15,122 nt of DNA from an uncultured Collinsella sp. (lineage in GTDB: Bacteria; Actinomycetota; Coriobacteriia; Coriobacteriales; Coriobacteriaceae): contig UQWK01000052.1 of the NCBI GenBank assembly GCA_900544725.1, positions 1-15,122 of the forward strand. Reading direction: 5' to 3'. The translations under genes were made by a program, and so were the position numbers. Shown here one piece after another: positions 1 through 7,094 of the stretch. Each line of letters starts with the position of its first letter. Positions within the stretch are counted from its first letter, which is position 1. Below the pieces are notes generated by a model. The model saw nothing but the letters and a program-made list of their open reading frames with translations, ran no database searches and had not been told where the DNA came from.

Positions 1-4
1 TACA

Positions 5-49
5 TCGGACTCCCTCCTGGACCCACATTGGGTCCGAGATTTTGTCCGA
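5..49. other. nested dyad of unknown role
   Basis: TCGGAC at 5-10 can pair with GTCCGA at 44-49, and GGACCCA at 19-25 pairs perfectly with TGGGTCC at 29-35 across a 3-nt loop. No open frame or start site is associated with it. It may be the end of an element or gene lying outside the window. I assign no function. Confidence 0.3.
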
Positions 50-82
50 GGTCCCGCGCGACCCAGAATTCGGCAAAATAAT

Positions 83-188
83 GGGGCACAGTTTCCGGTT
101 GAGCTGTCTAACGGAAACTGTGCCCCAGAATGAGCGCTCAAAACGGGGCACAGTTTCCGCAACAACTGTCTGGCGGAAAGCCTGCCCC
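83..188. repeat. two tandem palindromic units built on a 15-mer
   Basis: GGGGCACAGTTTCCG occurs at 83-97 and again at 145-159. Its exact reverse complement follows the first copy at 112-126, giving a 15-bp perfect stem with a 14-nt loop. A degenerate reverse complement, three mismatches, follows the second copy at 174-188. The two units are 62 bp apart and both loops contain CTGTCT, so the pair looks like a tandem duplication of one palindromic unit. This arrangement resembles REP-type intergenic repeats, but copy number elsewhere in the genome cannot be judged from here. Confidence 0.7.
140..188 (-). terminator. candidate terminator of the minus-strand LacI gene
   Basis: The second palindromic unit begins 7 nt past the stop codon of the minus-strand LacI gene. 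Read on the minus strand, its hairpin (188-174 pairing with 159-145) is followed by G and then TTTT at 143-140. The next hairpin (126-83) is also followed by a T-rich stretch. The T-tracts are short, so termination is plausible rather than clear. Confidence 0.4.
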
Positions 189-194
189 AGTTTC

Positions 195-1211
195 TTATAG
201 CGAGTCTCTCTGGATCAGCTGCATGTGCATCACGGAGGTGGTGGGCTCGGCACCCTTGATCATGTCGAGCGCAATGTTGGCGGCCATGCGGCCTTCTTCG
301 CGCAGGGGCTGGCGGACGGTCGTGAGCGCGGGGACGCAGCGCGTCGCAATCTCGTGATCGTCGAAGCCGACGACAGAAACGTCCGCCGGAACGGATAGGC
401 CTGCCTCGTTGAGTGCGGTGATGACGCCAGCCGCGATACGGTCCGATCCGCAGAGCACGCCATCGAAAGCAATCTCGCGCGCGAGGATCTGGTGCATGGC
501 CTGATAGCCGTCTCCGTTGTTCCAGCCGGTATAGATAACGTTTGCGTCTGGGAGGTCTTCGCCCAAGACGGCACGGTAGCCGCGCAGGCGGTCGACAACA
601 GCGGGGTTGTCTTGCGGTCCCAACACGGCGACGATATCTTTGCGCCCGCGTTCCTTCATGGCGAGTGCCGCAAAGTGTCCGCCCTCTTCGTCGTCAGAGT
701 AGACCGTCGAGAACACATCGCGATAGGGGTGGCCCTCGAGCTGGCCGCACAACACGGTGGGTACGCCCAGCTCGCGCAGCACCTCGAGTAGCTCGCTGCC
801 CTTGTAGGGGGAGACGTCGATCACGGCGTCGAACGAGCGGCGCTCAAAGTGCTCGCGTGCGCGGTTGCGCTCATGCGTAGAAGACGCCTGCAAGATAACG
901 GGCAGATAGGACGACTCCGACAGTTCCTCGGTAATGCCGCTCAAAAACTCGCTATAGGTGGGGTCGCTGAAGAGTTCACTCAGGGGCTCGGTCACGAGCA
1001 CGGCGATGATTTCTGTGCGCCCGACAGCGAGCGCTCGGCCACGAGCGTTGGGGACAAAATTGACTTCCTTGGCCGCCGCGCGGACGCGCTTTTTGGTTTC
1101 CTCGCTAATGCGGGGCGAATCGTTGAGAGCGCGCGATGCCGTGGAGCGCGACACGCCGGCAGCTGCGGCAACCTCGGCAAGCGTAGGTGCGGTGCGAACT
1201 GGTTGGGTCAT
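195..1211 (-). CDS. LacI-family transcriptional repressor, candidate regulator of ebgA-ebgC-ygjI
   Basis: This 338-residue protein has the usual LacI-family layout and length. A helix-turn-helix lies at residues 10-30 (TLAEVAAAAGVSRSTASRAL), a hinge helix near residues 50-60, and a periplasmic-binding-protein-like effector domain from about residue 62 to the end. The ATG start is preceded by AGGAGA at good spacing. It is transcribed away from ebgA, with 376 bp between the two genes that carry three identical palindromes of LacI-operator type. I infer that it represses the glycosidase operon and is relieved by a sugar or glycoside. In Escherichia coli the ebg operon is also controlled by a LacI-family protein, EbgR, but I see no close sequence match to EbgR, so I give no symbol. 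The 3' end runs into the palindromic repeats at 83-188. Confidence 0.88.
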   Translation of the reverse strand: MTQPVRTAPTLAEVAAAAGVSRSTASRALNDSPRISEETKKRVRAAAKEVNFVPNARGRALAVGRTEIIAVLVTEPLSELFSDPTYSEFLSGITEELSESSYLPVILQASSTHERNRAREHFERRSFDAVIDVSPYKGSELLEVLRELGVPTVLCGQLEGHPYRDVFSTVYSDDEEGGHFAALAMKERGRKDIVAVLGPQDNPAVVDRLRGYRAVLGEDLPDANVIYTGWNNGDGYQAMHQILAREIAFDGVLCGSDRIAAGVITALNEAGLSVPADVSVVGFDDHEIATRCVPALTTVRQPLREEGRMAANIALDMIKGAEPTTSVMHMQLIQRDSL

Positions 1212-1272
1212 GGCGTCTCCTGGAGAATGCGGTCGATGTTGTCGCTGATACGAGCTGGTGCGGATACAGCTT

Positions 1273-1278
1273 ACTATA
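1273..1278 (-). promoter_or_regulatory. possible -10 element of the LacI gene
   Basis: On the minus strand this reads TATAGT, five of six matches to TATAAT, about 60 nt upstream of the ATG. No convincing -35 hexamer lies at normal spacing, so this is only a candidate. Confidence 0.25.
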
Positions 1279-1447
1279 GTGCGCCTGAACAGCGTTCATG
1301 ATATCCGGTGATCGGTGTCGTTTTGCAACCAAGCCGCAATCGAATACGTCTCGTATGGGTGAGATATCAGCGGGCGTGGCGGTTGCCTACGAGCTTAAGA
1401 ACGATGTCTTGCGCTGTGTTTCGATACTCAGGGTGACATAAGTGTCG

Positions 1448-1465
1448 CGGTTGTACAACCGGTTG
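1448..1465. promoter_or_regulatory. operator copy 1 (LacI-type palindrome)
   Basis: CAACCGGTTG at 1456-1465 is a perfect 10-bp palindrome with the central CG typical of LacI-family operators. It overlaps a second perfect palindrome at 1448-1461 (CGGTTG-TA-CAACCG), so three half-sites sit side by side. The shared context ACAACCGGTTGCAC also occurs in the two downstream copies. Confidence 0.7.
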
Positions 1466-1500
1466 CACCGTTAACCCGACCAAATCGACCGTTCAGCGGA

Positions 1501-1510
1501 CAACCGGTTG
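1501..1510. promoter_or_regulatory. operator copy 2 (LacI-type palindrome)
   Basis: This is a second perfect CAACCGGTTG, centred 45 bp downstream of copy 1. It overlaps the proposed -35 element of the ebgA promoter, so a bound repressor would compete with RNA polymerase. Confidence 0.75.
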
Positions 1511-1537
1511 CACAGTTTTTTGTATCGCCCGTAAGAT
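1508..1537 (+). promoter_or_regulatory. candidate ebgA promoter
   Basis: TTGCAC at 1508-1513 and TAAGAT at 1532-1537 are separated by 18 bp. Both are weak matches to the sigma-70-type consensus. Initiation would fall near 1544, inside operator copy 3, giving a leader of about 45 nt. The arrangement, with one operator on the -35 and one at the start point, makes sense for repression, but the hexamers alone are not decisive. Confidence 0.4.
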
Positions 1538-1542
1538 AAGGA

Positions 1543-1552
1543 CAACCGGTTG
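1543..1552. promoter_or_regulatory. operator copy 3 (LacI-type palindrome)
   Basis: This is a third perfect CAACCGGTTG, centred 42 bp downstream of copy 2 and 35 bp before the ebgA start codon. It would cover the likely transcription start. Confidence 0.75.
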
Positions 1553-1587
1553 CACAAGAATCACTACGATGACGAAGGAGCATCACC

Positions 1588-4500
1588 ATGGACGCCATTA
1601 ACGATTGGGAAAACCAAGCGCTCACCCACAGGAACCGCCTGGCACCCCATGCGTACTTTATGGGTTACGAGACCGCCGATCTCGCCGCTACGTACAGCCG
1701 CGAGCTGTCGCGCGGGTTTGTCCAGCTGTCCGGCTCGTGGCAGTTCCGCCTCTTTGAGGGGCCTGCTGCCGTCTCTAACGAGGAGCTTTCCACGTGCGAG
1801 CCCGAGTGGGATCACGTGGAGGTTCCGCACCTGTGGCAGGTAGACGGCTATGGCAACCTTGCCTACACCGACGAGGGTTTCCCGTTCCCGGTGGATCAGC
1901 CGTTCGTTCCCTCTGACGATCCCACGGGCGTGTACCAGCGCATCGTCAATCTTCCCGCCGTGCCTGCCGGCGCTCGCGAGATCATTCGCTTTGACGGCAT
2001 CGAGAGCTATGGCGAGCTGTACGTCAACGGCAAGTTTATCGGCATGACCAAGGGCTCGCGCCTGTCTGCCGAGTTCGACGTGACCGACGCGCTTGTCGAG
2101 GGCGACAACCTGTTTGCGGTCAAGGTTCTGCAGTACAGCGATGGTAGCTATATCGAGGACCAAGACATGTGGTGGGCATCGGGCATCTTCCGCGATGTGT
2201 ACCTTATGCAGCGTCCCGCCGCGCACCTGGTCGACTTTAGGTTCCGCACGCACCGCGAGGGCGATGCCGCTCTGATCACGCTCGATACGGTGGCCGAGGG
2301 CGCTTCCCGCGTTGTGTTTACGCTCAGCGATGACGAGAACGTGGTGGCTACGGGTGAGTGCGTCGATGGCCATGCCGAGTGCAGCGTGACCGATGCCCAC
2401 TTCTGGAATCCCGAGGACCCCTTCCTCTATGACCTTACGTTTGAGGTCTACGACGGTGACCAGGTCAGCGAGTACGTCCCGCATCGCCAGGGTCTTGCCG
2501 AGGTGACGGTCGAGGGCAATCATATCTACCTCAACGGCACCTATTTTAAGATGCATGGCGTCAACCGCCACGATCACGACGATCACAAGGGCCGCGCCGT
2601 GGGCCTCGATCGCATGCGCCGCGACCTGGAGCTCATGAATCGACACAACATCAATGCGGTGCGCACCTCTCACTATGCCAATGACCCGCGTTTCTACGAG
2701 CTGTGCGATGAGTATGGCATCATGCTGGTCGCCGAGACCGATATGGAGAGCCACGGCTTCGAGAATATCGGCAACATCGCCCTGGTCACCGACGACCCGG
2801 CATGGGAGCCGGCCTACGTCGACCGCGTCGAGCGCCTGGTGATGCAGGAGCGCAACCACGCCTGCATCATTATGTGGTCGATGGGCAACGAGAGCGGCTA
2901 TGGCTGCAACATCCGCGCGATGTACGCCAAGGCTCACGAGCTCGATGGTCGTCCGGTCCACTACGAGGAGGACCGCAACGCCGATACCGTCGACGTCATC
3001 TCCACCATGTACTCCCGCGTGTCGCAGATGAACGACTTTGGCGAGCATCCGTTCCCCAAGCCGCGCATCAACTGCGAGTACGGTCACTCCATGGGCAACG
3101 GCCCCGGAGGCCTGTCCGAGTACCAGGAGGTCTTCGATCGCTGGGATTGCATCCAAGGCCAGTTTATCTGGGAATGGTGCGACCACGGTTTAGCTGCTGT
3201 GACCGAGGACGGCGTTGCCTACGACATGTATGGCGGCGACAACGGCGATTACCCCAACAACAGCAACTTCTGCATCGATGGCATGGTGTTCCCTTGGCAG
3301 CAGCCGAGCCCGGGCCTTACCGAGTACGGCCAGGTCATCTGCCCGGTCCGCATGGCTTATGATGCCGAGGCAGGCGAGCTGACCGTCACCAACAAGCGTT
3401 GGTTTACCACTCTCGAGGATGTCTGCCTGTCGGCGGAGACCCTGGTGGACGGCGACGTGGTCTGCCGCAAGACACTCATGCCCGGCGCGGTTGCCCCCGG
3501 CGAGTCCATCCAGCTTCCGCTGGTGATTCGCGAGGCCGCGGTAGGCGAGACCCTGCTGACCGTGCGCGCCTACACCATGGCCGCTCACGTCTGGTGCGAG
3601 CCGATGTTCCAGTTGGGCGCTAGCCAGTTTGCCATCGCCAACCATCCGGCGCCGGCCATCGCGGCTCCCACTCGTCCTGAGCTTACGGTCGAGGAGACCG
3701 AGCAGGAAATCCGCATTCACTCCCTCAACGGTGAGCTGACCTTCAGCAAGGTCAACGGTACCGTGAGCGAGTGGAAGGCATCCGGCCGCGACGTCATGGC
3801 CTCTGGTCCCCAGGTTGGTTTTTGGCATCCGCTCGTCGATAACCATGCGCAGGAGTATGACTCACTGTGGAAGGACAACTTCATCGATGTGATGCAGACG
3901 TCTACCCGCAAGGTTTCTTGGAAGCAGGATGGCAATGCGGTCGTCGTGACCGTGAGCCAGCGTATCGCTCCTCCCGTCCGCGCGTTCGGCATGCGCGTCG
4001 AGCTCGTCTACACCGTGCTTCCGAGCGGTCGTGTCGACCTCAAGGTTTCCGGCGAGCCCTATGGCGATTACTCGGATATCATCCCGCGCATCGGCATCTC
4101 CTTCGAAGTCCCCGGTTGCGATCGTACCGTCGAGTGGTATGGCCACGGTCCGGGCGAGAACTATCCGGACTCGCTGCGCGCCAACCCGGTCGGTCATTAC
4201 CGCACCACGGTCGACGACATGTTCACGCCCTACGTTATGCCTCAGGACTGCGCCAACCGCGAGGGTACCCGCTGGGTTGCTCTGTGCTCTAGCCATGGCG
4301 ACGGCGTGCTGGTGACCCGTCCGGCTGACGCCGCCTCCAACCCGTTCTCATTCTCGGCATGGCCCTATAGCTGCGAGGCCATCGATAACGCCAAGCACGT
4401 CTACGACCTTGTCAAGGGCGATACGGTCACGGTCAACATCAACGACCAGTTGCTCGGCCTTGGCTCGAACTCTTGGGGTTCCGAGGTGCTCGATTCCTAT

Positions 4501-4596
4501 CGCACTCGTTTTGAGAGCTTCAGCTTTGAGGTGTCCCTGCGACCGCTGACGTCTGCCGATCTGGCTCAGGCGCTGGCACCCATTAAGGAGGCATAA
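1588..4596 (+). CDS. ebgA: Ebg-type beta-galactosidase, large subunit (GH2)
   Basis: This 1002-residue enzyme belongs to glycoside hydrolase family 2 and would hydrolyse beta-galactosides in the cytoplasm with retention of configuration. The order is a jelly-roll sugar-binding domain (about 40-215), an Ig-like domain (217-320), a TIM barrel (325-620) and a C-terminal small-chain domain (713-985). The acid/base Glu435 lies in GNESG and the nucleophile Glu497 in CEYGHSMGNG. His362 (VRTSHY) and Glu387/His389 (TDMESHGF) match LacZ active-site residues. It resembles E. coli EbgA more than LacZ: LTHRNRLAP near the N-terminus and LLGLGSNSWGSEVLDS near the end match EbgA as I remember it, and an ebgC gene follows. 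No signal peptide is seen. The ATG is preceded by AAGGAG. Natural substrate is uncertain; EbgA of E. coli is a poor lactase. Confidence 0.95.
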   Translation: MDAINDWENQALTHRNRLAPHAYFMGYETADLAATYSRELSRGFVQLSGSWQFRLFEGPAAVSNEELSTCEPEWDHVEVPHLWQVDGYGNLAYTDEGFPFPVDQPFVPSDDPTGVYQRIVNLPAVPAGAREIIRFDGIESYGELYVNGKFIGMTKGSRLSAEFDVTDALVEGDNLFAVKVLQYSDGSYIEDQDMWWASGIFRDVYLMQRPAAHLVDFRFRTHREGDAALITLDTVAEGASRVVFTLSDDENVVATGECVDGHAECSVTDAHFWNPEDPFLYDLTFEVYDGDQVSEYVPHRQGLAEVTVEGNHIYLNGTYFKMHGVNRHDHDDHKGRAVGLDRMRRDLELMNRHNINAVRTSHYANDPRFYELCDEYGIMLVAETDMESHGFENIGNIALVTDDPAWEPAYVDRVERLVMQERNHACIIMWSMGNESGYGCNIRAMYAKAHELDGRPVHYEEDRNADTVDVISTMYSRVSQMNDFGEHPFPKPRINCEYGHSMGNGPGGLSEYQEVFDRWDCIQGQFIWEWCDHGLAAVTEDGVAYDMYGGDNGDYPNNSNFCIDGMVFPWQQPSPGLTEYGQVICPVRMAYDAEAGELTVTNKRWFTTLEDVCLSAETLVDGDVVCRKTLMPGAVAPGESIQLPLVIREAAVGETLLTVRAYTMAAHVWCEPMFQLGASQFAIANHPAPAIAAPTRPELTVEETEQEIRIHSLNGELTFSKVNGTVSEWKASGRDVMASGPQVGFWHPLVDNHAQEYDSLWKDNFIDVMQTSTRKVSWKQDGNAVVVTVSQRIAPPVRAFGMRVELVYTVLPSGRVDLKVSGEPYGDYSDIIPRIGISFEVPGCDRTVEWYGHGPGENYPDSLRANPVGHYRTTVDDMFTPYVMPQDCANREGTRWVALCSSHGDGVLVTRPADAASNPFSFSAWPYSCEAIDNAKHVYDLVKGDTVTVNINDQLLGLGSNSWGSEVLDSYRTRFESFSFEVSLRPLTSADLAQALAPIKEA

Positions 4597-4599
4597 GCC

Positions 4600-5055
4600 A
4601 TGCATGTCTTTAACTCGCGCGCCGATTTCGACGCTCAGATGAAGTCCGTCAAGAAGTGGATGCGCACCGGCCAGGCGCTCGATGGCGTTGCCGACCTACA
4701 GCACGACGTGGCTTACTCCATCGGCGACTCGTTGGTTTACTGGTGGGTCTATGCCCGCGAGGCCGCAACCGCCGACCTGGTCGGTCACCGTCGCTACCAT
4801 GCCGTGCTCGCTCCGCTCGACGGCGACCTGACCGTCGAGGTTGCCCCCAAGGCAGGCCTCACCTGCACCCGCGCTTACAGCGATATCGATGATCGCGAGC
4901 GCTTTGAGGGGGCGGGGGAGACCGTGACGATTCCCGCCGGCGGCGTTGCCGTCGTCGAGATCGACGAGGCTTACCGTGTTATCGCCGAGGCTTCGGATCC
5001 CCGCGTCGTGGTACTGCACGTGACGGTCGAAGGTTATTCCTTCCCCAACAAGTAG
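4600..5055 (+). CDS. ebgC: Ebg beta-galactosidase small subunit, YhcH/YjgK/YiaL (DUF386) family
   Basis: This 151-residue protein has the length and landmarks of E. coli EbgC: KKW (18-20), SIGDSL (40-45), GHRRY (62-66), GETV, EAYR and a C-terminal VTVEGYSFPNK. In E. coli the small subunit assembles with EbgA and is needed for full activity. The wider family has a cupin-like fold and includes the sialic acid anomerase NanQ (YhcH), so an anomerase-like role is possible. Only 3 nt separate the ebgA stop from this ATG, and the ribosome-binding site AAGGAGG (4585-4591) lies in the end of ebgA. The two genes are therefore surely co-transcribed and probably translationally coupled, as expected for a complex. 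Confidence 0.93.
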   Translation: MHVFNSRADFDAQMKSVKKWMRTGQALDGVADLQHDVAYSIGDSLVYWWVYAREAATADLVGHRRYHAVLAPLDGDLTVEVAPKAGLTCTRAYSDIDDRERFEGAGETVTIPAGGVAVVEIDEAYRVIAEASDPRVVVLHVTVEGYSFPNK

Positions 5056-5059
5056 TATT

Positions 5060-5172
5060 CGTCCGTTTGGACGTTTGCTTCGCGCCGTTAAGGGGGATGG
5101 CTTTGTTGACTCCCTTTTCCCCATTCCCCTTAGCAGGTGCGCCGTCCGTGTTTGCACTTGCAGCTCGGACGG
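5060..5172 (+). other. ebgC-ygjI spacer with three hairpins
   Basis: The 153-bp gap between ebgC and the permease holds three dyads. CGTCC/GGACG (5060-5064/5069-5073) has a 4-nt loop and a short T-run after it. An 11-bp stem with one G-T pair joins 5090-5100 and 5121-5131. A 7-bp perfect stem joins CCGTCCG (5142-5148) and CGGACGG (5166-5172). None has a proper U-tract, so a full terminator is not evident. They may attenuate read-through or protect the upstream mRNA, which would set unequal enzyme and permease levels. Confidence 0.45.
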
Positions 5173-5208
5173 GTTTAGATGACATTTAATAGATGATTGG
5201 GAGGGCTT

Positions 5209-6672
5209 ATGAGCTCTGAAAAACGAGGAACGATTGGTTCGTTCGCTCTGCTGGGCATGACGGTCGCCGCCGTGTTCGGTATCAAGAACATCATCAACAA
5301 CAACGCGGCTATCGGCTTGGCAGCTGCGCCGTCGTTCTTCTTCGCCACACTTTTGTACTTTGTCCCCTATACCCTGGTTACCGCTGAGTTCGTCGGCCTT
5401 AACAAGGACTCCGAGTCCGGCGTGTACGCATGGGTTAAGACCTCGATGGGTGGCCGCTGGGCGTTCCTGACGGCATTTAGCTACTGGTTCGTCAACCTGT
5501 TCTACTTTGCGTCCGTCCTGCCCAATGTCATCATCTACGCGAGCTACGTGTTCTTTGGTGCCAATGCTGAGCTTTCGCAGCTGTGGATCACCATTATCGA
5601 GATCGTCGTCTTTGCTATTGCCACGTGGGTTTCGACCAAGGGCGCTAAGTGGATCGGCTCTATTTCCTCCTTCGGTTCGACCGCGGCTCTCGGCCTGACT
5701 GCCGTGTTCATCCTGCTGTCCCTGGCTGCTGCCCTTGGCGGCGTCGAGTTCGCTACGGCTCCTACTCCCGCCAACATGGCTCCCGACATGAGCAACTTCG
5801 CTACTATGTGGGGCTTCTTCGGTACGCTTGCCTGGATCATCCAGGGCGTTGGCGGCGCTGAGTCTGTCGGCGTGTTCCTTAACGACCTTAAGGGTGGCGT
5901 CAAGGCTTTCGTGCGCACCGTCGTTATCGCCGGCCTGACCATCGGCCTTCTGTATGCAGGCGCTTCGCTGCTGGTTAACCTGTTCATCCCCGAGGGCGGC
6001 GTTGCCATCTCCACCGGCATCTTCGACGTGTTCGGCGCTGTCTTTGCCCACTTTGGCATTCCTATGGAAGTGTCCACGCGCGCCATCGGCTTGATCCTTC
6101 TCGCCGCTACGCTGGGTTCCCTCATGATGTGGACCTCCGCTCCCATCAAGGTCTTCTTCACCGAGATCCCCAAGGGCGTCTTTGGTAGCAAGATCGTCGA
6201 GCTCAACGAGCACGGCATTCCTGCCCGCGCTGCCTGGCTGCAGTTCGCCATCGTCGTCCCCATCCTGATCATCCCGGCCCTGGGCTCCGGCAACCTCGAC
6301 GATCTGCTCATGATCGTCACCAACATGACGGCTGCCACCGCTCTGCTCCCGCCGCTGCTGATCCTGCTTGCCTACTTTATGCTGCGCAAGAACTTCGACG
6401 CTGCTCCCCGTGGCTTCCGCATGGGTTCGCGTACCTTTGGCCTGGCCATTGCTGCATTCCTGCTTGTGGTCTTCTGCTTCGTGCTTATCTGCGGCACCAT
6501 TCCGCTCGATCAGCCTCTGTGGCTGACGCTGGTCTACAACGTTGGCGGTGTGGTTATCTTCCTGGGCCTTGCCGTGATGTGGTACAACCGCTACATCAAC
6601 CGCCTGCGCGAGACCGATCCCGAGGCTGCCGAGAACGAGCTTCGCCCTTCCGTCCTTGATATGATGGAGTAG
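5209..6672 (+). CDS. ygjI: YgjI-like APC-superfamily permease
   Basis: This 487-residue integral membrane protein has about twelve hydrophobic segments and belongs to the amino acid-polyamine-organocation superfamily, near the glutamate:GABA antiporter group. Landmarks are NIINNN (27-32) in the first membrane segment, GVYAWVK (71-77), GGAESVGVF and NEHGIPARAAW. These match E. coli YgjI as I recall it, and ygjI follows ebgC there too. The transported compound is unknown. The ATG is preceded by GGAGG (5200-5204) with a short 4-nt spacer; an upstream TTG at 5197 is in frame but overlaps this ribosome-binding site and is unlikely. The gene ends at a strong terminator and is probably the last gene of the ebg operon, though the hairpin-rich gap before it could hold a separate promoter. 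Confidence 0.88.
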   Translation: MSSEKRGTIGSFALLGMTVAAVFGIKNIINNNAAIGLAAAPSFFFATLLYFVPYTLVTAEFVGLNKDSESGVYAWVKTSMGGRWAFLTAFSYWFVNLFYFASVLPNVIIYASYVFFGANAELSQLWITIIEIVVFAIATWVSTKGAKWIGSISSFGSTAALGLTAVFILLSLAAALGGVEFATAPTPANMAPDMSNFATMWGFFGTLAWIIQGVGGAESVGVFLNDLKGGVKAFVRTVVIAGLTIGLLYAGASLLVNLFIPEGGVAISTGIFDVFGAVFAHFGIPMEVSTRAIGLILLAATLGSLMMWTSAPIKVFFTEIPKGVFGSKIVELNEHGIPARAAWLQFAIVVPILIIPALGSGNLDDLLMIVTNMTAATALLPPLLILLAYFMLRKNFDAAPRGFRMGSRTFGLAIAAFLLVVFCFVLICGTIPLDQPLWLTLVYNVGGVVIFLGLAVMWYNRYINRLRETDPEAAENELRPSVLDMME

Positions 6673-6721
6673 CGGCTAGGATTAATCTACGGCTGTGGAA
6701 TAAATCGATTCCCTTTTCTAG

Positions 6722-6756
6722 GGAGGGGCCTTATGAGGCCCCTCCTTTTGTGTTTT
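6722..6756 (+). terminator. intrinsic terminator after ygjI
   Basis: GGAGGGGCC (6722-6730) pairs perfectly with GGCCCCTCC (6737-6745) across a 6-nt loop and is followed by TTTTGTGTTTT. It lies 50 nt past the ygjI stop codon. Confidence 0.93.
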
Positions 6757-6772
6757 GGGGCATGGATTTTGG

Positions 6773-7002
6773 ACTCTGTGGGCAAAAAATGCCAAATATG
6801 AGTACTGTTGCAAAAGAGGTGTCATATTTTTCGGACTGCTCTGAGCGAAAATGGGCTCAAAATCAATTTATCTAACCCCCTGTAAAGGGCGTTTGACGGC
6901 TTTCAACCTCTTCGAATCGCTCAAATTAGGCAATTTGCTCTCGATTTTGCTGCTACTAAATTGGTGACAGTACTCATATTTGCCACTTTTTGCCCACGGG
7001 GT
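6773..7002. repeat. non-coding inverted-repeat element of about 230 bp
   Basis: The ends are long inverted repeats: 6779-6808 matches the reverse complement of 6967-6996 at 28 of 30 positions, and the match continues outward to 6773 and 7002 with two more mismatches in six. The core of the arms is AAATATGAGTACTGT, and the outer part contains TGGGCAAAAA. The interior is AT-richer than the flanking genes and has no credible reading frame. Size and terminal repeats suggest a miniature inverted-repeat element or a structured RNA. No target-site duplication is obvious. Confidence 0.65.
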
Positions 7003-7034
7003 ATCCGGAGGGGCCCTCGGCAGGCATCTAACGC

Positions 7035-7040
7035 TACAAT
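7035..7040 (+). promoter_or_regulatory. possible -10 element of the HPr gene
   Basis: TACAAT matches TATAAT at five of six positions and lies 55 bp before the HPr start codon. No TTG-type -35 is found at normal spacing. It lies just outside the inverted-repeat element. Confidence 0.35.
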
Positions 7041-7094
7041 AGCTACCACGTGGCTGGGTTTGCCGGCCGAATGTGCGATGTCGTGGGAGGGGAC

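Noticed and set aside
1319..1330. CGTTTTGCAACC shared by the upstream regions of both LacI genes (also at 13872-13883)
   Set aside because: A single shared 12-mer is expected several times by chance in a window of this size, and it is not a palindrome.
1344..1356. ATACG-TCT-CGTAT dyad between the LacI gene and ebgA
   Set aside because: Only 5-bp arms and a single copy; too weak to call an operator beside the three exact palindromes.
1564..3186. 540-codon open frame on the minus strand opposite ebgA
   Set aside because: It is antisense to a clear GH2 enzyme, has the His/Val/Asp-rich composition typical of a reverse-frame artefact, and no recognisable domain or ribosome-binding site.
6722..7015. 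GGAGGGGCC repeated at 6722-6730 and 7007-7015 as a possible target duplication around the inverted-repeat element
   Set aside because: The first copy is part of the terminator stem and lies about 40 bp outside the element, so it does not flank it directly.
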